This document shows, in pieces, positions 1 through 8,249 of a DNA stretch of 64,000 nucleotides. Both the position numbers and the translations under genes were made by a program. Position 1 is the first letter of the stretch. Each line of letters opens with the position of its first letter. The notes under the pieces are model-generated. The model worked only from the letters and a program-made list of their open reading frames with translations, did not search any database and had not been told where the DNA came from. This DNA comes from an uncultured Oscillospiraceae bacterium (lineage in GTDB: Bacteria; Bacillota_A; Clostridia; Oscillospirales; Acutalibacteraceae). The DNA is taken from the NCBI GenBank assembly GCA_910589395.1, contig CAJUTL010000005.1, forward strand, positions 1-64,000, in the 5' to 3' direction.

Positions 1-2
1 TG

Positions 3-2336
3 GAATTTGTCCTGGCAACACTTCCACTGTCCGATTTAGGGGACTATGAGCCGGAACTGTTTTTAAGCTTTGTGCGAAGCGCCATGCGGGCAAGAGAGGA
101 ATTTCCCTGGTGTGCGGCGCTTTCAGAGGAGCTTTTTCTTCTGGGCGTGCTGTATCCCCGGACCAATACGGAAGAGCTGGCGGCTTGTCGCGATCTGTTT
201 CACGACGCCTTAATAGACCGGGTGAAGGGCCTTTCTCTGAAAGAAGCCATTTTGGAGGTGAACCGCTGGTGCGCAGAGGAGGTTACCTACCGCTCTACCG
301 ATGACCGCACGGCTTCCCCTTTGGCGGTATACCGCTGCGGCTATGGGCGGTGCGGGGAGGAATCCACCTTTGCCGTGAACGCCTTCCGCAGTGTGGGGAT
401 CTGCGCCCGGCAGGTCTATGCGCCCTTCTGGTCTCATTGCGACGACAACCACGCCTGGGTGGAGGTGTTCGATGGCAAGGCCTGGCGCTATTTGGGTGCC
501 TGCGAGCCGGAGCCGGAGCTTGACAGGGGCTGGTTCACCAGCGCGGCTTCCCGTGCCATGTTGATCCATGCAAGAGCTTTTTTGCCCGGGGAACCGGCAG
601 ATTTTTCCTTCCTGTTTCCGGAAACGGATCCCGCTGATTTGTGGGCGGAGCACGGAGTAGTGTATGAGGCCGTCACCGCCCGATATGGGGAAACAAGGCC
701 CTTTACGGTTTTTTTGAAGGACGACCGTGGAACTCCCCTTTCGGAAGGAGTGGTGACCTTTTCCATTCTGAATATGGCACGGTTCTTTCCCATTGCAAGG
801 AAGCAGGCCGGAGAAAACGGCGCGGCCCAACTGCCTCTGGGGCTGGGCAGCATCGCCGTTTCCGCAGTATGGGGCGAGCTTTCGGCGGAAGCGCTCGTCG
901 ATACCTCGGAAACGGAGGCTGTGGAGCTGGTGCTGCAAAGGCGGGTGGTTTCCGGCGGAGAGGCGGTTTTGCAGGAAGCAGCCTTTTTGGCTCCCGCCGG
1001 CGCGCAGGGCTATCCCGCGCCGCTGACGGAAGATGGGCGGAAAAAGCGCCGGGAATGGCTGGATTCCGCCGCTCTGCTTCGAGAAAAAAAGCAGCTTCGT
1101 TTGTCTCAGCGGCCTGTGGAAAGCAGAACCCAGGAGGAGCAGCGGATCCTTTCCCTGCTCACGGAAAAGGATCGCGCCGGTGGAATCCGGCGGGAGATAC
1201 TTCAGGACAGCTTTTCGGCCCTTTCCTGGGAAGCCTCCTATCCCCGGGAGGTTTTTGAGCAGGGCCTGCTTTCTCTCCGGATCGGTCTGGAGCCGCTGCG
1301 CCCCTGGCGGGAGAAGCTGGCGGCAGCCTTTTCCCCGGAGGAACAGGGAGAATTCCGAAAGTTCCCCGAAAAAGTATGGGAGTGGATCGGGCGGCAGATC
1401 CGGGAAGCGATATGCTACCCGGCCCTTCCGGCCACACCCTGGGGAACCTTTCAGCTGCGGGCGGCCAATCCCACAGGAAGGGCTGTGCTGTTCTGCGCCC
1501 TGTGCAGAAGCCTTGGAATTCCCGCCCGGCTTTCCCCGGTGGACGGAACGCCGGAATATTACCGGGAGGGCTGGCGAAAAGTCAGCGGAGAAGAACTCTG
1601 CGGTACCCTGTCCCTTACCGCGCCGGAGGAGCAGGAAGCGCTGTGCGGGCAGAATTATTCCTTGAGCCGTTTAGAGCGGGGAGGGGAAGTGTTTCTTACT
1701 ACGGCGGACCTTTCCCCAAAGGAAAGTGCGGAGATTTCCCTAAGGCCCGGCAGCTATCGGCTCCTTACGGTGAGCCGCATGCCGAACGGAAACCAGCTCA
1801 GCCGCCAGCTTGTGTTTTCTCTGGCGGCAGGAGAAGCCCGGCGGTTTTCCCTTTCCTTCCGGGAGGGACAGATCTCCGATATGCTGGAATCCCAGGGCTT
1901 GCCGCCTTTTTCGCTGAAGAGCGGAGAAGGGCAGACGGTAAACAGCGGCGAGCTGCTTCAGGAAAGCCCCGCTTCCATTTTCTTTTGGCTGGAAGCCGGG
2001 CGGGAGCCAACGGAGCACATTCTAAACGAGCTGCGGGAATCCGCCCAGGTCTTTGAGGCCGCCGATTGCGCGCTGCATTTTCTGCTGGAAAGCCCGGAGC
2101 AGGAGGGAGACCCCACCCTGCAAAAAACTCTTCCGCTGCTGCCGAAAGCCCGCCTCTGGCAAGGGGATTTTCAGGACACGGTGTCCCTTCTGGCACGCCG
2201 GATGTTTGTAGACCCGGAAAAGCTGCCTCTGGTGATTTTGGCAGATCGTAAGGGGAACGGTCTTTACGCATGCAGCGGTTACAATGTGGGCACCGGAAAG
2301 CTTCTTCTGCGGCTGCTGGCAGAGCTTGACAAGTAA
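3..2336 (+). CDS. Transglutaminase-like domain protein, 5'-truncated by window edge
   Basis: The frame is open from the first bases of the window, so the true N-terminus lies upstream. A transglutaminase-like core is visible: the nucleophile Cys in GRCGEES (about residue 95 counted from the Met at 72), the His in DDNHAWVEV and a following acidic position in YLGACEPEP, the usual Cys-His-Asp order. A second transglutaminase-like stretch (PTGRAVLFCALCRSLGIPARL, near residue 455) also looks like such a fold but lacks the downstream His. The C-terminal part looks thioredoxin-like (ILADRKGNGLYACSGYN) and has no CxxC. Proteins of this layout in Clostridia are annotated only as transglutaminase-domain proteins. 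I see no signal peptide because the start is missing. Substrate unknown. Confidence 0.8.
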   Translation, partial: EFVLATLPLSDLGDYEPELFLSFVRSAMRAREEFPWCAALSEELFLLGVLYPRTNTEELAACRDLFHDALIDRVKGLSLKEAILEVNRWCAEEVTYRSTDDRTASPLAVYRCGYGRCGEESTFAVNAFRSVGICARQVYAPFWSHCDDNHAWVEVFDGKAWRYLGACEPEPELDRGWFTSAASRAMLIHARAFLPGEPADFSFLFPETDPADLWAEHGVVYEAVTARYGETRPFTVFLKDDRGTPLSEGVVTFSILNMARFFPIARKQAGENGAAQLPLGLGSIAVSAVWGELSAEALVDTSETEAVELVLQRRVVSGGEAVLQEAAFLAPAGAQGYPAPLTEDGRKKRREWLDSAALLREKKQLRLSQRPVESRTQEEQRILSLLTEKDRAGGIRREILQDSFSALSWEASYPREVFEQGLLSLRIGLEPLRPWREKLAAAFSPEEQGEFRKFPEKVWEWIGRQIREAICYPALPATPWGTFQLRAANPTGRAVLFCALCRSLGIPARLSPVDGTPEYYREGWRKVSGEELCGTLSLTAPEEQEALCGQNYSLSRLERGGEVFLTTADLSPKESAEISLRPGSYRLLTVSRMPNGNQLSRQLVFSLAAGEARRFSLSFREGQISDMLESQGLPPFSLKSGEGQTVNSGELLQESPASIFFWLEAGREPTEHILNELRESAQVFEAADCALHFLLESPEQEGDPTLQKTLPLLPKARLWQGDFQDTVSLLARRMFVDPEKLPLVILADRKGNGLYACSGYNVGTGKLLLRLLAELDK

Positions 2337-2370
2337 TTTTGCTTTACAAATAAACCGAGTCCTATCAGGG

Positions 2371-2394
2371 CCTGTAACGATACAGGCCCTGTAA
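2371..2394. other. Perfect inverted repeat between two genes
   Basis: AGGGCCTGTA and TACAGGCCCT flank a 4-nt loop, directly after the transglutaminase gene and before the nitroreductase ribosome binding site. There is no T-run on either strand, so this is an mRNA hairpin rather than a clear intrinsic terminator. Confidence 0.5.
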
Positions 2395-2421
2395 AACAAA
2401 AAGAAGAAAGGATGCTGACCT

Positions 2422-2943
2422 ATGGAAAACAAAATGCTGGAGCTGCTCAAAACCCGGCGCAGTGTACGGCGCTATCAGCCCGTTCCGGTGGAGCGGGAAA
2501 AGCTGAACGCCATTTTGGAGGCGGGCACCTATGCCCCCACTGGCATGGGAAAGCAGTCGCCGGTGATCGTGGCGGTGGAAAGCCCGGAAAACCGGCAGGT
2601 GGTACAGGAGCTGAACTGTCGGGCCAGAGGCAGCGCGGGAGACCCCTATTACGGCGCGCCGGTAATTTTGCTGGTGCTGGCAGATCCGGAAATCCACACC
2701 TGTGTGGAGGACGGCTCCTGCGTGCTTGTTACCATGATGCAGGCGGCCCATGCCCTGGGCCTTTCCTCCTGCTGGATCCACGGTGAGCGGGAAATGTTCG
2801 AGCTGCCGGAAGGCAGGGCGTTTCTGAGAAAGCTGGGCCTGGCGGAAACTCTGCGGGGCGTAGGCTCCCTGGCCCTGGGCTACGGTGACGGCCCCGCGCC
2901 TCAGCCGAAGGAACGGAAAAAGGATTATATTGTAAGGGCGTAA
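2422..2943 (+). CDS. Nitroreductase family protein
   Basis: 173 residues with the nitroreductase-fold opening LLKTRRSVRRYQ (FMN phosphate-binding Arg/Ser), the TYAPTGMGKQSP segment that normally contacts FMN, and the C-terminal GVGSLALGYGDG stretch. Such proteins are dimeric flavoenzymes reducing nitro, quinone or related substrates with NAD(P)H; the substrate cannot be read from sequence. The start is set by AAGAAAGGA about 10 bases upstream of the ATG. It is separated from the upstream transglutaminase gene by 85 bp holding a hairpin, and may be cotranscribed with it. Confidence 0.9.
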   Translation: MENKMLELLKTRRSVRRYQPVPVEREKLNAILEAGTYAPTGMGKQSPVIVAVESPENRQVVQELNCRARGSAGDPYYGAPVILLVLADPEIHTCVEDGSCVLVTMMQAAHALGLSSCWIHGEREMFELPEGRAFLRKLGLAETLRGVGSLALGYGDGPAPQPKERKKDYIVRA

Positions 2944-2973
2944 AAAGTACGTTTGCGCTGCTGGGCTCCGGTC

Positions 2974-3002
2974 TTGTATTTTCAACCCTGTCCGGTTATA
3001 AT
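2974..3002 (+). promoter_or_regulatory. Sigma-A-type promoter for solute-binding lipoprotein
   Basis: TTGTAT, a 17-bp spacer and TATAAT, 43 bp upstream of the ATG at 3045. Confidence 0.7.
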
Positions 3003-3044
3003 AAACAGGAAAGTAGCTTGGCTCTAAAAAGAAAGGAATTTGCT

Positions 3045-4436
3045 ATGAAGTGGAAAAAGGCGGCGCTTTTGCTTTTGGCAGCGCTGATCTGTATGAATGC
3101 CTTTGCGGGGTGCGGCAAAACGGAGGAGGAAGCGCCTTCGGAGACTCCGGTCAGCCTGAAAAACGACGGCAGAAAGGTCACGCTGGTGCTGGGAGAGCTT
3201 TTGGGAGAAAGCCGGCGGATCGCGGTACTGGAAGAGATCGCGGAGAAATACCAGGCGGATTTTCCCAATACCAGGATCGAGGTGCGCTCCTTTTCAGACG
3301 CGCAAAGCCTGAAGGCCGCCATGGAGGCCGGGGAAGTGGATATCGGTGAGGTGCCGGGTGAAGAGCAGGCCTCTTTTGTGCGGGACGGCGTTTTACTGGA
3401 CTTTTACCCCTACCTGCTGGCCTGGAAGGAAAGCGCCACCCTGACCCAGGCGGCAAGAACAGTGGCGGGCTCCATGGGAGCAAGCCGGGCCTATCTGCTT
3501 CCCAGTGAATTTCTACAGGATATTCTCTACTACCGGGCCGATTGGTTCGAGGCTTATAATGAGGGCTTGGAGCCGGATCAGAAGGTATACTGCCGCACCT
3601 GGGAGGAAATTGCCGGGGGCCCCAACGCCAACGGTACCATCATCACCGGGGCGGTGGAGCAGCTGGGAGAGCGGGGCAGGCTCGCCTTTGCCGGAAAAAG
3701 CAATCTGCTGCGGTATTTTGACGCTATGGTGTGGAGCTCTCTGCACCAAAACCGGCTGGCCGACCCCGGCGCAGGCTATTTTTCCGTTGCCGATGAGGGG
3801 AAGTCCATTTTTTCCACAGAAAAGGCGTCCGCCGCCGCAGAGGAATTCACCAGAGTTGTAAACGCCGCTGTACAGGGGGCGCTGGACTGGACGGAGGAAG
3901 AGGCCGTCAAGGCCTTTCAGGAGGGAAAGGCCGGGCTGCTGCTGGCGGACCGTTCCGCGGCGGAAAGCTTGCGGGCCTCCATGCCGGAGGGCTCCTGGGC
4001 GGTAGAGCCCTTCCCCAGGGGTTTGAGCGGAACGGCGGCACTTTCTCCCAATTCCTTTATGGGCTGGGGGATCTCAGCCTCGGCGAAGGAGCAGGAGATC
4101 GCCGCGCATTTTCTCACCTTCCTGTCAAACGCGGATAACAATACCCACCTCTCCAGGGAGTGCGGCTCCCTGCCCATTCATTTGGGCGCGGCGGCCATGG
4201 AGGATTCCCTGACCGAGGGGGACCTGGCGGCGGAGCTTACCATGGCCGCCAGCGGAGACCGCTACCGCTATGCCTTTGAGCCCACAATGTACAAAGCCTA
4301 TACGGGCTACCGGGAAGAAGCGGAGGAAAAGGTTTCTCAGTTTGCCCGGGGCGAGCTTTCCAAAGCCGACCTGCTGAGCTATCTGGACGATTATTGGAAC
4401 ACCGCCTGCGCGGAGGAAGGAAAGCTGTGGAAATAG
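3045..4436 (+). CDS. Extracellular solute-binding lipoprotein (family 1 type)
   Basis: 463 residues. The N-terminus MKWKKAALLLLAALICMNAFAGCGK is a lipoprotein signal peptide with lipobox F-A-G-C, so the mature protein should be lipid-anchored on the outer face of the membrane. The body (VTLVLGELLGESRRIAVLEEIAEKY... NTRIEVRSF) resembles ABC sugar-binding proteins of family 1. An in-frame TTG at 3018 exists, but AAAGGAA lies just upstream of the ATG at 3045, which I prefer. No permease or ATPase gene flanks it, so it is an orphan binding protein that must share a transporter encoded elsewhere. Ligand unknown. Confidence 0.85.
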   Translation: MKWKKAALLLLAALICMNAFAGCGKTEEEAPSETPVSLKNDGRKVTLVLGELLGESRRIAVLEEIAEKYQADFPNTRIEVRSFSDAQSLKAAMEAGEVDIGEVPGEEQASFVRDGVLLDFYPYLLAWKESATLTQAARTVAGSMGASRAYLLPSEFLQDILYYRADWFEAYNEGLEPDQKVYCRTWEEIAGGPNANGTIITGAVEQLGERGRLAFAGKSNLLRYFDAMVWSSLHQNRLADPGAGYFSVADEGKSIFSTEKASAAAEEFTRVVNAAVQGALDWTEEEAVKAFQEGKAGLLLADRSAAESLRASMPEGSWAVEPFPRGLSGTAALSPNSFMGWGISASAKEQEIAAHFLTFLSNADNNTHLSRECGSLPIHLGAAAMEDSLTEGDLAAELTMAASGDRYRYAFEPTMYKAYTGYREEAEEKVSQFARGELSKADLLSYLDDYWNTACAEEGKLWK

Positions 4437-4544
4437 TTTTATAAATTGGAATTTGGCGGCGAGCTGCCGCTGGCACTCGTGAAGCTACTTAGTGCAGGAG
4501 GACAGCTTCTGACCCGACCGACGGCGATTTGCTTATTCTCCTCC

Positions 4545-4659
4545 TGTCATTCTGAGCAAAAGCAAAGCAAGCTTTGCTGCCGCGAAGAATCTCGCCCTTC
4601 GGGTCTTTTAAAGGGCTTTAAGGACGAGATTTTTCGTCACTTCGTTCCTCAGAATGACA
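4545..4659. repeat. TGTCATTCTGAG inverted repeat, copy A1
   Basis: The left end TGTCATTCTGAG pairs with the right end CTCAGAATGACA. Inside are GAAGAATCTCG and its partner ACGAGATTTTTCGTC. The same design recurs at nine or more other places in the window. Confidence 0.85.
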
Positions 4660-4752
4660 AAGAGGAAAGTGATCGGCGTACCAATAAATTCTGGGGCGTT
4701 GCAAGTAACACAAAGCGTTGCTTGCAACGCCACTTTTTGGTAATCGAATAAG

Positions 4753-4813
4753 AAAGCAACACCGCACAATACAACGTCTAATGCTTTAGTCGTGATTGTA
4801 CGGTGTTGCTTTT
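4753..4813. terminator. Hairpin related to the GGCAACRCCGCACAAAG element; possible terminator
   Basis: Left arm AAAGCAACACCGCACAAT (4753-4770) pairs with right arm ATTGTACGGTGTTGCTTT (4795-4813) and ends in a short T-run. The arm sequence matches the ends of the larger elements at 8039-8211 and 30203-30412, so this looks like a minimal derivative. Confidence 0.6.
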
Positions 4814-4892
4814 AAAAATCTTGAAATAATATAATAATATTGGTAGATTTTCGTGAAAAAGCCTATTTTTAAGGGCTTTTACAAATTTTAAA

Positions 4893-4904
4893 TTAAACGT
4901 TTAA
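4893..4904. promoter_or_regulatory. LacI-family operator-like palindrome
   Basis: Perfect 12-bp palindrome TTAAACGTTTAA with the central CG typical of LacI/GalR operators. It lies 76 bp upstream of the -35 box of the LacI-family gene at 5065 and may be its autoregulatory site. Confidence 0.5.
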
Positions 4905-4979
4905 CCAAAACCGAGTATACGAGCCGTGTGCTTTTCTGTCAATACTTTTTTTGCAATTCCACAAAAGATTTTTTCTTCC

Positions 4980-5008
4980 TTGGAGTTTTCTGCGCACTAT
5001 TGTATAAT
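4980..5008 (+). promoter_or_regulatory. Promoter of the LacI-family regulator
   Basis: TTGGAG, 17-bp spacer, TATAAT with an upstream TG (extended -10). Confidence 0.65.
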
Positions 5009-5064
5009 AAAAAACAAAACTTAAGAGGCGTTCTCGAAGCCTTGGCCGGGGAGGCAGTTTTATT

Positions 5065-6054
5065 ATGGGCTGTACAATAAAGGATGTGGCAAAGGCGGCC
5101 AATGTTTCGGTGGCAACGGTATCGTATGTTATCAACAAAACAAAACCCGTCAGTAAGGAGACGCGAGAACGAGTGCTGAAGGCTGTGGCGGAGCTGGGAT
5201 ACATGCCAAGCTCCGTAGCCAGAAGCATGAAGGGGAAGAAAAGCCGCACGATTGGCTATATATCGCCTACCTATTCCACAAAATTTTATTCCAACGTTTT
5301 TTCGGTGTGTGGGGCGGAGCTTGCGAAAAGCGGCTACAGAATTTTGGGAGCAAGCAGTAATTTTGACCTTGAAACGGAGCGGCTTCTTATCAACAGCACC
5401 TTAAGCCGCGGAGTGGTGGACGGGCTCATTGTATTTACTTCGGCGCAAAACACCGAAGAGCTGGAAAAGGAACTACCGAAGGATTTCCCCAGTGTAATAT
5501 TGGACGCGCACTTTCCCTTTTCTGCCGATGGGATCACCCATACCTTTGCGGACGCACTTTCGGAAACGGTTTCTTATTACCAGAGAAACGGTCACAAAAA
5601 GGCGGCTCTTTTTTCAGGAGTGCCGGGATTAAGCTCTGTACAGGAGCAGCGCAAAGCTTTTCAGCGGGCGCTGAAACATTATGATATGCCCTGTGACACT
5701 GAGCTTTATGATGGTGAAATGCCCAGAACGAAAGAGGCGGTTTTGCAGTTTGCCGAGCGCAATCACTGCACTGCTTTGTGCTTTATCGATTTTGACCGTA
5801 TGTTCAATATGTTTTACGACGCGAATACGCAGGGGATCCTGATACCACCGGAATTTGACGTGGTGTGCGGCAGTGAGGACGAGACCGACTATATGCTTCA
5901 AACATCAATTCCGCGAATCATCGTACCGACTAAGGACATTGGCGTGCTGGCGGCAAAGCAGATCCTTTACCGCATCAAGGAAGAGGAAAGTGGTATGAAC
6001 CGCGTTCAGGCACAGCGCATTATTCTGCCCTGCGGACTGAGATACCCACAGTAA
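5065..6054 (+). CDS. LacI-family transcriptional regulator
   Basis: 329 residues, the usual LacI length. Residues 4-50 carry the helix-turn-helix and hinge helix (IKDVAKAANVSVATVSYVIN, then AELGYMPSSVARSM). The rest is a periplasmic-binding-protein-like sensor with the family ending FDVVCGSEDE and SIPRIIVPTKDIGVLAA. GGGGAGGC precedes the ATG. Such proteins bind palindromic operators and are released or activated by a sugar or nucleoside. No catabolic genes adjoin it: the next gene is convergent. The perfect palindrome at 4893-4904 is the only visible candidate target, so autoregulation is the simplest inference. Confidence 0.92.
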   Translation: MGCTIKDVAKAANVSVATVSYVINKTKPVSKETRERVLKAVAELGYMPSSVARSMKGKKSRTIGYISPTYSTKFYSNVFSVCGAELAKSGYRILGASSNFDLETERLLINSTLSRGVVDGLIVFTSAQNTEELEKELPKDFPSVILDAHFPFSADGITHTFADALSETVSYYQRNGHKKAALFSGVPGLSSVQEQRKAFQRALKHYDMPCDTELYDGEMPRTKEAVLQFAERNHCTALCFIDFDRMFNMFYDANTQGILIPPEFDVVCGSEDETDYMLQTSIPRIIVPTKDIGVLAAKQILYRIKEEESGMNRVQAQRIILPCGLRYPQ

Positions 6055-6097
6055 ACGGATCGGAAGCATATCTGTTTTCCTGTGCTGCCGCAATAAA

Positions 6098-6152
6098 AAA
6101 GCCACCGGCACATACAGGCATTACGCCGATATGTGATTCCGGTGGCTTTTTG
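6098..6152. terminator. Bidirectional terminator between convergent genes
   Basis: AAAAAGCCACCGG pairs with CCGGTGGCTTTTT around a loop that holds a second small stem (CACATA/TATGTG). It is A-rich on the left and T-rich on the right, so it can serve both the LacI gene and the convergent epimerase gene. Confidence 0.85.
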
Positions 6153-6198
6153 TTGTTTATAGATTTTCCCCTACAAGGAGGCACTGCTTTCAATCAGA

Positions 6199-7077
6199 TC
6201 ACAAGATTTTTGTGGAGAACGAAAACTCCGCGGTTCCGCCCGCGGGAAGGAAGGTCATGCCCCTTTTCTGCTCAAAGGTGTCGTCCTCGTCTGTGCGGGT
6301 GGCGCAGCCCGTCCAGGGCTCCAGGCACACATAGGGGCCGTCGTTTTGAGCCGACCAGATCCCCAGCATGGGGAAGCCGGAAAAATCCATTTCCACGCCC
6401 CTGCCCGTTTTCGGGTTTACCAGCTGTACCTTGGAGGAGCGCAGGTTTTCAAAAATCAGCGCGTCCTCATAGAAAAGCGAATGCCGCAAGGGGATCTCCC
6501 GCTGGTTTTCCAGGGTAAAGGCGGTTTTTCCGGGATCGATGAGCCCCTTTCCCATCACGATGGCTGGACAACGCTGGGTTTCCGGCTCTTCAAAGAGGAT
6601 CACATAGTCCTCAAAGGCGGCGGTTTCGTTTACGGGAAGGTTGAAGCCGGGGTGGCCGCCAATGGCGAAGGGCATCACCTTGTCCCCGGTGTTTTTCACG
6701 GAAAAGCCGGTTTCTATGCCGTTTTCCAGCAGGGTATAGGTCACGGTAAGGGAAAACGCGAAGGGGTATTGCTTTTTTGTTTCAAAATCGGAGGAAAGGC
6801 ACAGAGAAATTCGCCCATCTTCCTGGTTGACCGGGGAAAATTCCCGGTGGCGGGCAAGACCGTGCTGGCCCATCTGGAACCACTCGCCGCCGATTTTTGC
6901 CTTGCCTTCCCGCAGCGCGCCCACCATGGGAAACAGCACCGGGGCGTGGCCCTTCCAGTAGCTGGGGTCGCCTGTCCAGATGTACTCAAAATTCTCCGCG
7001 TTCTTCAGGGAGATCAGCTGCGCGCCCAGAGAATCCACCTGGGCGGTGAAGGTATCGTTTCTGATTTCATAGATCAT
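6199..7077 (-). CDS. Aldose 1-epimerase family protein (LacX-like)
   Basis: 292 residues from the preferred start. The N-terminus IYEIRNDTFTAQVDSLGAQLISLKN followed by YIWTGDPSYWKGHAPVLFPMVG is the LacX branch of the galactose mutarotase superfamily. The catalytic-type His is in GGHPGFN, with a downstream acidic loop. Such proteins are predicted to interconvert anomers of a hexose or hexose derivative; the substrate is not known for most LacX proteins. The ORF extends 23 codons further upstream, but that extension overlaps the -10 region of the minus-strand promoter, so I take the Met at 7077. Divergent from dtd. Confidence 0.85.
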   Translation of the reverse strand: MIYEIRNDTFTAQVDSLGAQLISLKNAENFEYIWTGDPSYWKGHAPVLFPMVGALREGKAKIGGEWFQMGQHGLARHREFSPVNQEDGRISLCLSSDFETKKQYPFAFSLTVTYTLLENGIETGFSVKNTGDKVMPFAIGGHPGFNLPVNETAAFEDYVILFEEPETQRCPAIVMGKGLIDPGKTAFTLENQREIPLRHSLFYEDALIFENLRSSKVQLVNPKTGRGVEMDFSGFPMLGIWSAQNDGPYVCLEPWTGCATRTDEDDTFEQKRGMTFLPAGGTAEFSFSTKIL

Positions 7078-7117
7078 AATTTTGCCTCGCTTTTCACAAG
7101 GAATAGGTGTTACCTTC

Positions 7118-7146
7118 ATTATAGCAAATTTTTTGGGAAGATACAA
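7118..7146 (-). promoter_or_regulatory. Promoter of the epimerase gene
   Basis: On the minus strand TTGTAT, 17-bp spacer, TATAAT, ending 41 bp before the start at 7077. Confidence 0.7.
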
Positions 7147-7157
7147 TCGAATCCGGT

Positions 7158-7186
7158 TTGCTTTTTAGTTTGCGGTATGTTAGGAT
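7158..7186 (+). promoter_or_regulatory. Promoter of dtd
   Basis: TTGCTT, 17-bp spacer, TAGGAT. It lies back to back with the epimerase promoter, 11 bp apart. Confidence 0.5.
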
Positions 7187-7215
7187 ACCCTTAAGGACAA
7201 TTTAGGGGGGATTTC

Positions 7216-7671
7216 ATGCGGGCAGTGATCCAGCGGGTACAGAGTGCTCAGATCACCATAGACCATGGAGAGACCCGGGAGATCGGGCAGGGACTTACCG
7301 TGTTTTTGGGGGTACTGGAGGGAGATACGGAGAAGCAGGCGGATTTTCTGGCAGAAAAGATCCGGGAGCTGCGGATCTTTTCCGATGAAGCCGGCAAGAT
7401 GAACCTGTCCCTGCTGGACATCGGCGGGGAAATGCTGGTGGTCTCCAATTTCACCCTGAGCACCGATTGCAAAAAGGGCCGCCGCCCTTCCTTTGACCGG
7501 GCCGCGCCTCCCGTGGAAGCAAAGGCCCTGTATGAGCGGTTTGTAGAGCAGGCAAGGACAGGCGGTGTAAAAAAGGTGGAAACCGGCGAATTCGGCGCTC
7601 ATATGGACGTGCTGGTGCAAAACGACGGCCCTGTTACTATCATCATCGATACGGAAAAAATCGGAAAATAG
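7216..7671 (+). CDS. dtd: D-aminoacyl-tRNA deacylase
   Basis: 151 residues, full length for the family. It hydrolyses D-amino acids (and Gly from tRNA-Ala) off mischarged tRNAs in the cytoplasm. Family signatures are present: MRAVIQRV at the N-terminus, the SNFTLSTDCKKGRRPSF segment (the usual SQxT motif has Asn here for Gln) and the cross-subunit NDGPVTI loop, which together form the active site at the dimer interface. AGGGGGG lies upstream of the ATG. It is followed after 10 bp by a VOC-family gene and is probably cotranscribed with it. Confidence 0.95.
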   Translation: MRAVIQRVQSAQITIDHGETREIGQGLTVFLGVLEGDTEKQADFLAEKIRELRIFSDEAGKMNLSLLDIGGEMLVVSNFTLSTDCKKGRRPSFDRAAPPVEAKALYERFVEQARTGGVKKVETGEFGAHMDVLVQNDGPVTIIIDTEKIGK

Positions 7672-7681
7672 GAGGGGCAGC

Positions 7682-8038
7682 ATGAAGCTCGGAGAGGTGT
7701 GCCTGCTGACGGAGGACGTGAGAAGGCTGGCGGATTTTTACAAAAAGCTTTTGCAGGTGGAAAACGGCAGCGAGGACGAGACCCATCAGTGTATCTTTGC
7801 GGAGGAAACGATGCTGACGGTTTACCACGACGGCGCCAAGCGGGAGAAAAATTTCCAAAATATCCAGCTTGCCTTTACGGTGGAGGATCTGGACGCCGCC
7901 TATGAGCGGGTCAGGGCACTGGGAGCGAAGGTGGTGGAGCCGCCCGCGAAAAGGCCTTGGGGCGCGGTGAACATGAGCTTTTTAGACCCGGACGGGAATT
8001 TGCTGTTTTTCAGAAGCTTTCCGGAGAAACAGCCCTAA
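7682..8038 (+). CDS. VOC (glyoxalase/bleomycin-resistance) family protein
   Basis: 118 residues, one vicinal-oxygen-chelate module pair: MKLGEVCLLTEDVRRLADFYKKLL begins the first beta-alpha-beta unit and VNMSFLDPDGNLLFF ends the second. The metal ligand positions are partly recognisable, but function in this superfamily cannot be told from sequence. GGAGGGGC precedes the ATG, 10 bp after dtd. The stop codon abuts a MITE-like element at 8039. Confidence 0.85.
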   Translation: MKLGEVCLLTEDVRRLADFYKKLLQVENGSEDETHQCIFAEETMLTVYHDGAKREKNFQNIQLAFTVEDLDAAYERVRALGAKVVEPPAKRPWGAVNMSFLDPDGNLLFFRSFPEKQP

Positions 8039-8211
8039 GGCAACGCCGCACAAAGATTGTGCGCAAGTTGTACAGTCAGATTTTTCGTCAGAGTGCACAG
8101 ATTGAGTGCAGCCAATCTTGCGATTGGCAAACGAAAGCTGTGTGCTATGACGGAAAATATGCAAGCAAATTGTGTACAAAGGCCTCTGGCCGGTCTTTGT
8201 GCGGTGTTGCC
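8039..8211. repeat. MITE-like palindromic element, copy C2
   Basis: Ends are GGCAACGCCGCACAAAGA on the left and the complement of GGCAACACCGCACAAAGA on the right. Inside, GATTTTTCGTCA on the left half matches the complement of TGACGGAAAAT on the right half, so the whole 173 bp folds as one long imperfect hairpin. A longer relative sits at 30203-30412. No ORF inside. Confidence 0.8.
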
Positions 8212-8249
8212 TTAAGCTTATTTGCTTTTTCAGAAAGGAGAAACACGTT

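Larger units (their letters stand above)
4437..5064. repeat. Intergenic repeat island 1
   Basis: No gene seen. It holds a reverse-orientation copy of the GGTCGGGTCAG element (4464-4523), a TGTCATTCTGAG inverted repeat (4545-4659), a short hairpin of the CAACACCGCACAA family (4753-4813), a LacI-type palindrome (4893-4904) and the promoter of the following regulator. Confidence 0.75.

Noticed and set aside
8039..8211. MITE-like element as an insertion sequence
   Set aside because: No transposase ORF lies inside or beside any copy.
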